A DNA stretch of 7,847 nucleotides from positions 1 to 7,847 of the forward strand of contig CAYOLL010000240.1 of assembly GCA_964404765.1 (NCBI GenBank), given 5' to 3'. Below, one piece after another: positions 1-5,865 of this stretch (positions are counted from its first letter, which is position 1; each line of letters begins with the position of its first letter). The notes under the pieces were generated by a model, which saw only the letters and a program-made list of their open reading frames with translations, searched no databases and was not told the origin of the DNA. This stretch comes from CAYOLL01 sp964404765 [NCBI: uncultured Gemmatimonadota bacterium] (GTDB taxonomy: Bacteria > 4572-55). Position numbers and translations under genes: made by a program.

Positions 1-133
1 TACTGAATGACATCCACGGCCCCGGTCGCTTTCCACAAACTTGTACCAAGAACCTAAATTTTTTTGTGATCAATCCAGGGCGTTTGCCCTTTTTTTATGA
101 ATAGACATTTGCTTTTTTCTTTCGCACACTTCT
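1..133. other. Leader / intergenic region, no gene identified
   Basis: All plus-strand frames close early or read through with no recognisable protein. One frame is open from base 3 to a TAG near 104, but its translation resembles nothing I know and crosses the terminator at 77-96. It could hold the last bases of an upstream gene: TGA codons lie at 4-6 and 8-10. A second T run (59-65) follows a weak CTTG-TAC-CAAG hairpin. The 37 bases between the terminator and the first ATG are pyrimidine-rich. They show neither a clear Shine-Dalgarno sequence nor a promoter I would defend. Confidence 0.4.
77..96 (+). terminator. Rho-independent terminator of an upstream unit
   Basis: A 5-bp G/C-rich stem, AGGGC (77-81) and GCCCT (86-90), closes a GTTT loop and runs straight into a T tract that ends at 96. 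This is the classical intrinsic-terminator layout for plus-strand transcription. The T tract ends only 37 nt before the ATG of the next gene. The hairpin therefore either ends an upstream transcript or sits as an attenuator in the leader of the fusion gene. On the minus strand no T run follows the hairpin, so it is directional. Confidence 0.75.
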
Positions 134-3100
134 ATGATTCGTCTTCTTCTAAAACCCTTAGGTACTCTTTTAAAGATTCAGGACCACGAATGGCCTAAGT
201 TCATACTGCTGTTTGCGATCTATCTCTTTATCGGCATCAGTATCGATCTTGGTCGAAACTTTGCGGAAGCAATGGTTGTTGCCCAGGTCGGTGTGGCCAA
301 GCTGCCTTTGATGTTTGTCTACAGCTCAATTGTAACGATCTTAGTCTCGCTGCCTTACGCCATCTTTGCCGACAGTATCAAAAACTCACGCCTGCTCATG
401 AATATGTCCGCTGTCATGGTGATCGTGCTGGTATTTCTGTATATCGGCATCGCCATGACCGAAAACGATGGCGCTACACATGAAACTCCCTGGTTAATCT
501 ATTTGCTTTACATCTCCTCAACCGCGTTTGCCACAATCAGCACTTCGCATATTGGTACGTATTTGCAGGATCATTATAACCCGCTGGAATGCAAGCGTCT
601 GCTCCCGCTTATTTTAACTTCGACCCGCTTTGGCGGGATAATAGCCGGCGTATTGACCTCAGTTATTGCAATATATTTTAACGAGGTTTTACTGATCTTA
701 GTCTGGGCCATCTTTCTTGTTGTCGGAATATGGTTGACGTATTATACGGAGAAGAAACATCCTTCCGTCAGCGATATTGACCGTATCTCGCGTTCGTCCT
801 ATCGCGGTTACATTGACAACCTGGTGGAAGGGTATAAGTATGTAATGAACTCCAAATTCTTGCTGGTTACGGCACTATCTGTTTTTGCGCTCTATTTTTT
901 ACGCAACATCTTTGACTATATTATCAATGCCATGTTCTCTCAGATTTATACGACGCGTCAGGAGCTCATCGCCTTTTATGGATCATTCACCATTTTTATC
1001 CATACCAGCGGTGCCTTGCTGCAGATGTTGGTCACACCACGGCTTATTGCCTGGCTGCGTATCGGACCGGCAGGAACAGTTTTCTCCTGGACATCTCTCA
1101 TCAGTATGCTGGCGTTGGGTTTTTCCGCGGTAACAGGCATTGGTTTGTGGTTTTCCGCAGCATTTGCCCGCTTTAATCGGTTTGGCTTGTTATTTGCCTT
1201 TAATAATCCGATTTATGCCCTCTTTTTTAATGCCGTTCCGCCGGAAATACGGGGTCGCGCCCGTGGTTTTATTACCGGTTTAGTCCTGCCATTAGGAACC
1301 TGTGCGTCTGGAATTTTGATGCTTTTGCTGATCGAATTGCCGCAGGCTTACAGCATTTTTATCATTTTGGGCATTATAACCGCCGTTTATTTTCAGATAG
1401 TATCCGTTCAACGATCTCACGAATACTCAAGAGCATTAGTCAAGCTGTTGGAAGAAGGTAAGTTTGATCAATTGGCGATTGCCGAACCAAATTTTGGTAA
1501 GGAATACAACGAGCTAACCCGCAACATGCTACTCAATATGTTCCGTGGTAAGGACGAGCAAATGACAGGGTTTAGCGCAGAAATCCTTTTGGAAATCGCC
1601 CCGAATATCCTGCTGACTGAAATCCCGCATAAGGTGCTTTCCCCCGTTGCCAGCAACGCACTTCAAAAACAACTGATCGGCTTTTTAGATCGAATTGAAG
1701 GCGGCGGCGCCGTTATAAGAAACATTAGCCAACAGATGATAGAGGATGATTCGAAAGAAGTGCAAGCATTAACCATCGACATGCTTGATCATTACAATAT
1801 AGAAGCGACGGACCTGGTACGGAGCAAATTAGCGTCAGACTCGCCCCGCGTCAAAAATATGGCAATTATCTACTTCCTTCACCTTGGAAATGAGACGGAA
1901 AAAAAAGAAAGCTTTGATCACTTAGACACCTGGACCAAAACATTTACAGAATCCGATAAAAGTTTGCTGATTGAATTCTTGGGCAAAACCAAGGACCCAC
2001 GTTTTTTGTCTCGCCTGTTCGCGTGCATTGATATCAGCAATCTCAAAGAAACACGATTTATTTTACAAGCGATGCTTGAAATTTACGAAGCCGTTAATCA
2101 GGCAAAGAAGCGTGATCCGGAACACTTTACAAAGCAACGCGAACAAGAATTGATCGCCTTAATGCATGAATCCATCCGGTTACACAAATCTTCGGAAATC
2201 CCGGTCTTATTGGTCAAAATTCTGGCCCTCTTTTTTTCAATCGAAGGCATTCCGGCGCTGACACAATATTTAGGTACCGAAAACTATGAGCTAAATGATG
2301 AACTAATAAAATATTATCGCACACGAGGGAGTGAGGCCAAGACCTTTTTAGCGGAAACTTTTTTGACCCAAAAAACAGATCAGTACGCGGAAGCGCGGGC
2401 CCAGGATACGGTTGCAATCATTCTGGCTTCGGACAATCGATTCAAAAAATATTTAGAGGATTATCTATCGGTCGAAATGGAGAAAATATACCATCGCTAT
2501 ATGGACATCGATTTCCTTTTGCAATACAAAAAAATTCCAATTCCACATGCCGATGTTGTTGAAGCGCTTAAACTTTTTATAGAAATACTCGAGCTGAAAA
2601 TTTCGCAAACAGTAAATAAAATTATCAAAATCTTGACTGAAATGGGTGACCGAAAGCGGATGGAAACCGTGCAGCGGGTAATTTTTAGCAAGAATGCGCG
2701 ACATCGCGCACAGGCCCTGGAAACTTTAGAAAACATCAGCATTCCATCCATCGTCAAGCTGTTGCAGCCGGTCATTAGTCAAAAAAGTTTAACTCCGGAA
2801 ATTGAGCGCGCAGCTTATGAGTACTTTGGCATACGAAGAATGAGCTCGGATCCTATGTTTTATCGTTATGCCTGCGACAATGATAATTGGATTCGGGCAA
2901 TGGCGATTGAAGTTGTCGGGCTGGTGGTCAGCCACAGCTTTCCGCCATCTTTATTTGCTGAAATTGAGGATAAAGCCGAAGCTGTTTTCTTTAATGCGCT
3001 TAATGATCGCAGCCCATTTGTGCGCGAGGCGGGCTGTGTCGCATTGCGGCGTTGTGGCTATCTGTATCAAGACGCCTGGGAAAATCTGGCCAACATGTTG

Positions 3101-3706
3101 TACAAAAATAATGAACCCCAACTATCTGTAAAGGCCCAGGCTGTTCAGACCATGATTCTCCTGAAGCAGGTTGAAGAACAAATGCTGGCCCAACGGGTTA
3201 TACAATCGGAGGACGGATTACAAATGCAATCTACGATTGAAAAAACGGTGGCTCTGCGCCGTGTTCCCATTTTTGCCGGATTGAATCTGGAGCAGCTCAA
3301 AACATTGAGCACTATTTGCACAGAAGAATATATTTCGCAAGGCGAAGTGCTGTTTGCTGAAGATGAGCCGGGTGATCAGATGTACGTCATTTTGGAAGGC
3401 AAGATCAGCATTTATCGCGATTATAAGCGCGCCAATCAATCCCAATTAGCGGCTTTAGAAACCGGTACACCAATCGGCGAAATGTCCATGTTCGCCGAAA
3501 ATGACAAGCGCTCCGCCACTGCAGTAGCGATCATCAAAACCCATGTGCTGACGATCAAAAAAGAGGAATTACAAGCATTGATTCGGCGCTATCCGGATAT
3601 TTCCTTCAGTGTCATTCAGGGATTGAACGGTAAGATTCGACAATCCAATGATATCATCAAACATCTGGAAGCCGAGTTGTCCAAGTTTAAGCCGGGCAAG
3701 AAGTAG
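134..3706 (+). CDS. NTT/MFS-like carrier fused to HEAT-like solenoid and cyclic-nucleotide-binding domain
   Basis: This 1190-residue inner-membrane protein has three parts. Residues about 1-425 form a carrier domain with roughly twelve hydrophobic segments (near 22-38, 58-78, 87-107, 119-139, 158-181, 184-203, 243-266, 278-300, 309-333, 334-368, 378-400 and 405-425). Its opening, with LLKPLGTLLKIQDHEWPK before the first helix and a charged 204-240 mid-loop, resembles ATP/ADP translocase (NTT/TLC) family members, which are MFS-like. Residues about 430-1015 are a soluble helical array with HEAT-type helices, clearest at VRSKLASDSPRVKNMAI (562-578), WIRAMAIEVVGLV and VREAGCVALRRCGY. Residues about 1040-1155 are a cyclic-nucleotide-binding domain: a beta roll (GDQMYVILEGKISIY, 1080-1094) and a phosphate-binding cassette with G1115, E1116, R1126 and the following SATA. 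A 35-residue helical tail ends the protein. Canonical NTTs stop after the membrane domain at about 500 residues. NTT-HEAT-cNMP fusions are known in free-living bacteria, and their substrate is generally untested. I infer a carrier gated or positioned by a cytoplasmic nucleotide sensor; neither substrate nor ligand can be read from the sequence. ATG 134 is the only sensible start, because an in-frame TGA lies at 98-100, although no ribosome-binding site precedes it. Confidence 0.85.
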   Translation: MIRLLLKPLGTLLKIQDHEWPKFILLFAIYLFIGISIDLGRNFAEAMVVAQVGVAKLPLMFVYSSIVTILVSLPYAIFADSIKNSRLLMNMSAVMVIVLVFLYIGIAMTENDGATHETPWLIYLLYISSTAFATISTSHIGTYLQDHYNPLECKRLLPLILTSTRFGGIIAGVLTSVIAIYFNEVLLILVWAIFLVVGIWLTYYTEKKHPSVSDIDRISRSSYRGYIDNLVEGYKYVMNSKFLLVTALSVFALYFLRNIFDYIINAMFSQIYTTRQELIAFYGSFTIFIHTSGALLQMLVTPRLIAWLRIGPAGTVFSWTSLISMLALGFSAVTGIGLWFSAAFARFNRFGLLFAFNNPIYALFFNAVPPEIRGRARGFITGLVLPLGTCASGILMLLLIELPQAYSIFIILGIITAVYFQIVSVQRSHEYSRALVKLLEEGKFDQLAIAEPNFGKEYNELTRNMLLNMFRGKDEQMTGFSAEILLEIAPNILLTEIPHKVLSPVASNALQKQLIGFLDRIEGGGAVIRNISQQMIEDDSKEVQALTIDMLDHYNIEATDLVRSKLASDSPRVKNMAIIYFLHLGNETEKKESFDHLDTWTKTFTESDKSLLIEFLGKTKDPRFLSRLFACIDISNLKETRFILQAMLEIYEAVNQAKKRDPEHFTKQREQELIALMHESIRLHKSSEIPVLLVKILALFFSIEGIPALTQYLGTENYELNDELIKYYRTRGSEAKTFLAETFLTQKTDQYAEARAQDTVAIILASDNRFKKYLEDYLSVEMEKIYHRYMDIDFLLQYKKIPIPHADVVEALKLFIEILELKISQTVNKIIKILTEMGDRKRMETVQRVIFSKNARHRAQALETLENISIPSIVKLLQPVISQKSLTPEIERAAYEYFGIRRMSSDPMFYRYACDNDNWIRAMAIEVVGLVVSHSFPPSLFAEIEDKAEAVFFNALNDRSPFVREAGCVALRRCGYLYQDAWENLANMLYKNNEPQLSVKAQAVQTMILLKQVEEQMLAQRVIQSEDGLQMQSTIEKTVALRRVPIFAGLNLEQLKTLSTICTEEYISQGEVLFAEDEPGDQMYVILEGKISIYRDYKRANQSQLAALETGTPIGEMSMFAENDKRSATAVAIIKTHVLTIKKEELQALIRRYPDISFSVIQGLNGKIRQSNDIIKHLEAELSKFKPGKK

Positions 3707-3720
3707 CGTAGTGTTGGCAT

Positions 3721-3743
3721 AAGTTCGTGTGAACTTTTTTTTT
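3721..3743 (+). terminator. Possible intrinsic terminator of the fusion gene
   Basis: Fifteen bases after the TAG stop, AAGTTC (3721-3726) and GAACTT (3731-3736) pair around a GTGT loop, and a run of nine T residues covers 3735-3743. The stem is short and holds only two G-C pairs, so it is weak, but its position and T run fit a terminator. The same bases form the left arm of a larger inverted repeat (3716-3804). A long-range fold would compete with this hairpin. Confidence 0.45.
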
Positions 3744-3750
3744 AAGGTCA

Positions 3751-3783
3751 AAACCTGACGGGTTTCCGAAACCCGTCAGGTTT
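3751..3783. repeat. Inner near-perfect palindrome (CCTGACGGGTTT type)
   Basis: Bases 3751-3766 pair perfectly with 3768-3783 around a single C, giving a 16-bp stem. Each 15-base arm is again a quasi-palindrome: AAACC-TGACG-GGTTT on the left and AAACC-CGTCA-GGTTT on the right. From memory, repeats with this CCTGACGGGTTT core recur between genes in many environmental FCB-type genomes; I could not check this. In RNA it would form a very stable hairpin at the 3' end of the fusion transcript. It could protect the end from exonucleases or help termination, although no T run follows it on the plus strand. Confidence 0.8.
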
Positions 3784-3836
3784 AAGTTCACACGAATTTA
3801 CGCCTTGTAGCAGTAGAGAACCCTTTCAAACCGGAG

Positions 3837-3900
3837 TAGCAAACTTCAGTTTGCAAGTATTGGGCTTTGCGTCATGTTACGCGCAAACTGAAGTTTGCTA
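3837..3900. repeat. Palindromic element directly upstream of the solute-binding-protein gene
   Basis: The 18-base arms 3837-3854 and 3883-3900 are perfect inverted copies separated by 28 bases. Each arm contains GCAAACT-nn-AGTTTGC, with TC in the left copy and GA in the right, so each is also a small hairpin in its own right. The spacer adds two mini-hairpins: GCAA 3853-3856 with TTGC 3867-3870, and GCGT 3869-3872 with ACGC 3879-3882. The right arm ends 14 bases before the AAGAGG ribosome-binding site. If the gene is transcribed from further upstream, the structure would lie in its leader. Confidence 0.85.
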
Positions 3901-3914
3901 TTCCATTTTGGCAA

Positions 3915-3920
3915 AAGAGG
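3915..3920 (+). promoter_or_regulatory. Ribosome-binding site that fixes the ATG 3928 start
   Basis: AAGAGG stands 7 bases before ATG 3928. This decides against an in-frame TTG at 3895, which would start translation inside the palindromic arm and place eleven extra residues before the signal peptide. Confidence 0.8.
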
Positions 3921-3927
3921 TACAAAA

Positions 3928-5004
3928 ATGCGTAAATTTAAAGCCATGCTGCTATGGTTTACCCTGTTTCTGCCGACGGCGGGACAGGCTTTTGAACCGG
4001 ATTCGCTCTTAATCAAAAATGCCATGGCCGAAGGCAAAGTGGTCTGGTACAGTTCAGCCCCGGTATACGCCAATAGCCGGATTAAATACGAATTTGAGGA
4101 TCGTTACCCATTTATTAAAGTGGAAATCGGGCGATGGGCCAGCTCCCAAATTGAAGGCGCATACGAGCTGGAAATTAAAGATAAAGATATTAAAGTTGAT
4201 GTATTGCATCTTTCCATGCCGCCTACAATTCTAAAATGGAAACAGCAAGGCTACTTGATGCATTATGAAACGCCTACTTACGCAGCCTTTCCCGATGGTT
4301 TTAAGGATGAAGGCTGGTGGGCTGCGGCTCGAAATTTGACTGTTTGCATCGGTTATAATTCGGAAGCGATTCAATCTACAAAAGCGCCCAAAACCTGGCT
4401 TGATTTGATTGATGAGAATAAAAATGAAGCGTGGCGTGGAAAAATGCTCATGGGCAACATTCGTAAAGGCGGCACACGTTTAGCGCAATATTATGTGCTG
4501 CGCGAGTTATATGGCACGTCATTTTGGCAAAAGATTGCAGACATTACGGCAGAAGTTGAAGAAGAAAAATCGCAGGACCTGGCCACCTTTTTCGACAACA
4601 AGGAGCGCCCGCTCTCCGTAACCTATCTCGGCTATTATTATGACGATAACGCTATCAAAAAAGGTCAGCCGGTTCGAGCGGTCTGGCCAACAGATGGTGT
4701 GCCGATGGTGCAAAGCCCGCTTGCTATTGCCAAAGATGCGCCGCACCCCAACGCTGCCAAGCTACTTTTTGAGTTTATCCTTTCTCAGGAAGGGCAGGCC
4801 CTTTTTCAGGTTTTGGCCGGTGACTATTCGGTTCGGGATGATGTGCCGCCAATGCCGGGTAAACGACCCTTTAAAGAACTGAACATCATTCAAATTGATT
4901 GGGAAAAAGTTGAGCAAAAGCGCGAGGAGTGCACCATAGAGTTTGAAACGCTTTTCAAGAAACCGCTGGACGCATTATTGCTAAAAGAATCTGCTGATAA
5001 ATAA
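3928..5004 (+). CDS. Periplasmic ABC-type solute-binding protein, iron(III)/AfuA-FbpA-like
   Basis: This 358-residue secreted protein starts with a signal peptide: basic MRKFK, then the hydrophobic core AMLLWFTLFLP, then TAGQA with likely cleavage after A21. No lipobox cysteine is present, so a soluble periplasmic protein is expected. The mature chain follows the two-lobe binding-protein fold. A first strand GKVVWYSS (36-43) is followed by the hinge-region motif DVLHLS (91-96), the NLTVCIGYNSEAI segment (136-148) and TWLDLID (156-162). The closing block is PLSVTYLGYYYDD (228-240), then AIAKDAPHPNAAKLLFEFIL (266-285) and SQEGQ. In the FbpA/IdiA class, adjacent tyrosines at the YYY position (236-238) bind ferric iron, which makes iron(III) a reasonable guess. 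Related proteins also bind thiamine, phosphonates, sugars or other anions. No permease or ATPase gene is adjacent, so it is an orphan here or works with a transporter encoded elsewhere. It converges on the DinB-like gene. Confidence 0.85.
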   Translation: MRKFKAMLLWFTLFLPTAGQAFEPDSLLIKNAMAEGKVVWYSSAPVYANSRIKYEFEDRYPFIKVEIGRWASSQIEGAYELEIKDKDIKVDVLHLSMPPTILKWKQQGYLMHYETPTYAAFPDGFKDEGWWAAARNLTVCIGYNSEAIQSTKAPKTWLDLIDENKNEAWRGKMLMGNIRKGGTRLAQYYVLRELYGTSFWQKIADITAEVEEEKSQDLATFFDNKERPLSVTYLGYYYDDNAIKKGQPVRAVWPTDGVPMVQSPLAIAKDAPHPNAAKLLFEFILSQEGQALFQVLAGDYSVRDDVPPMPGKRPFKELNIIQIDWEKVEQKREECTIEFETLFKKPLDALLLKESADK

Positions 5005-5007
5005 AAC

Positions 5008-5042
5008 GACTTGAAATAAAAACAGATGCAATTTTCCAAGTC
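5008..5042. terminator. Possible bidirectional hairpin between convergent genes
   Basis: GACTTG (5008-5013) pairs with CAAGTC (5037-5042), and the stem extends through A-T pairs beyond a one-base bulge. It occupies almost the whole 49-bp gap between the convergent stop codons, which is where a shared terminator is expected. The stem is poor in G-C pairs and has a loop of over ten bases, so the call is tentative. Confidence 0.3.
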
Positions 5043-5053
5043 TTGTTTGAACG

Positions 5054-5623
5054 CTATATTTTGGGAAAACCGGTCAAGCCGACAACACGCTCGGCTTGTT
5101 GCAAATGCCGCCGCTCATGAGCGATTAAAATACGATAAGCATCCAGCAAATTATAGGTTATCAGCGCCATCGCCGGCGAAGTAATGATGATTTGATTCAG
5201 TTCCAGATGCTGAGTCGGTTTCATGTGGCGGATCAATTGCGCTTGATGTTCGGCGAAGCGGTTGATGATGTCTTTATCAATCTGACTGGCGCCTGGCTGG
5301 AACCGTTTCGATGTTTTATGCTTACCCGACGCGTTCGGCGATACCGCATTAATCAACACTCGTCCGAAAAAGCCCGGCAGAAAAGGCATCCTTTCCCAGA
5401 GTGTACTTTGCTTTTCGCCTTTAGCAATTTTTTCAAAAATTGGGAAATACGGCAAATTTGTCATGATAAGATGCTCAAAGCATTCGCCCACTCCCCATTG
5501 TTCGGGGCCAGGCTTCCAATTAAGCTGCGTAAACGATAACATGCCGAACTTTTGTTTGGCATCCTGAACCACCAGATCGGCTTCAGCAATTAAAGCTAAA
5601 AAATCAATCGTCAAATAATCCAT
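5054..5623 (-). CDS. DinB-like (DinB_2 superfamily) four-helix metal-binding protein
   Basis: This 189-residue cytoplasmic protein has no signal peptide or membrane segment. It shows the DinB/YfiT hallmarks: a first long helix (about 5-28), then LNWKPGPEQWGVGECFEHL (34-52), whose W-x-x-x-E-x-x-x-H pattern places His51. The last helix, ILIAHERRHLQQAERV (165-180), supplies His169 and His173. These three histidines match the usual divalent-metal triad of the superfamily. Members include damage-inducible proteins of unknown activity and thiol transferases using bacillithiol or mycothiol. The PGPEQWGVGE form is typical of the uncharacterised DinB_2 group, so no reaction is assigned. ATG 5623 is preferred over an in-frame TTG at 5638 because the TTG lies inside the ribosome-binding site. 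The gene is 242 bp from the MFS gene on the same strand and is probably transcribed separately. Confidence 0.85.
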   Translation of the reverse strand: MDYLTIDFLALIAEADLVVQDAKQKFGMLSFTQLNWKPGPEQWGVGECFEHLIMTNLPYFPIFEKIAKGEKQSTLWERMPFLPGFFGRVLINAVSPNASGKHKTSKRFQPGASQIDKDIINRFAEHQAQLIRHMKPTQHLELNQIIITSPAMALITYNLLDAYRILIAHERRHLQQAERVVGLTGFPKI

Positions 5624-5630
5624 GTTCTCT

Positions 5631-5636
5631 CCCTCC
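5631..5636 (-). promoter_or_regulatory. Strong ribosome-binding site of the DinB-like gene
   Basis: GGAGGG on the minus strand, 7 bases before ATG 5623, is a near-ideal Shine-Dalgarno sequence. It fixes the start and rules out the upstream in-frame TTG. Confidence 0.85.
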
Positions 5637-5708
5637 AAATGGTTTGTGATTAAGTCAACATTACTACGGTTGCAAAACGTAACTTCTCAAAAAGTGTTGG
5701 TAAAATCA

Positions 5709-5791
5709 AACCTTGCGAAGGTTAAACTTGCTGCGGAAGTCAATATTTTCAGGGCTTTTACAGACTTACAGGCGGGAACCTTCGCAAGGTT
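5709..5791. repeat. Inverted pair of AACCTTGCGAAGGTT units
   Basis: A 15-base unit at 5709-5723, AACCTT-GCG-AAGGTT, recurs exactly inverted at 5777-5791 as AACCTT-CGC-AAGGTT, with 53 bases between them. Each unit is a quasi-palindrome, so the pair may fold as two 6-bp hairpins or one 15-bp stem. The flanks of the two units share no obvious similarity. A degenerate single copy (AACCTTGCGAAG) lies at 7795-7806. The element fills much of the 5624-5865 gap between the DinB-like and MFS genes, where I see no gene. Confidence 0.8.
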
Positions 5792-5865
5792 AGCCTACAA
5801 TACAATTATTAAGAAGCACTGCAAAACTCGTCAAGCAAATTTGAGTAGCCAATAATTCTGAAGCG

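Larger units (their letters stand above)
3716..3804. repeat. Compound palindromic element, outer inverted repeat
   Basis: The arms 3716-3736 and 3784-3804 are inverted copies of 21 bases with two differences, one of which is a G-U pair in RNA. The core of each arm is itself nearly palindromic: AAGTTC-GTGT-GAACTT on the left, AAGTTC-ACAC-GAATTT on the right. The complementary centres (GTGT/ACAC) show that the two copies lie in opposite orientation. Between the arms are 14 bases, including most of a T run, and then a second, unrelated palindrome (3751-3783) that abuts the right arm exactly. The asymmetry suggests one repeat inserted into another. It lies just after the fusion gene's stop codon. 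Confidence 0.8.

Noticed and set aside
1-76. 3' end of a structured RNA (tRNA, SRP RNA, RNase P or tmRNA) before the terminator
   Set aside because: The stretch has no CCA end, T-loop or other signature that I can identify. Too little of it lies in the window to assign.
3716-3900. CRISPR array in the palindrome-rich gap
   Set aside because: The repeats are inverted pairs of different sequences, not regularly spaced direct repeats with unique spacers, and no cas gene is present.
3895-3927. Upstream TTG start for the solute-binding protein
   Set aside because: It would begin inside the palindromic arm and put a charged extension before the signal peptide. The AAGAGG site points to ATG 3928.
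5192-5539. 115-codon plus-strand frame opposite the DinB-like gene
   Set aside because: The minus-strand frame has the DinB histidines and an excellent ribosome-binding site. This frame is its antisense shadow, with no upstream signal and no recognisable fold.
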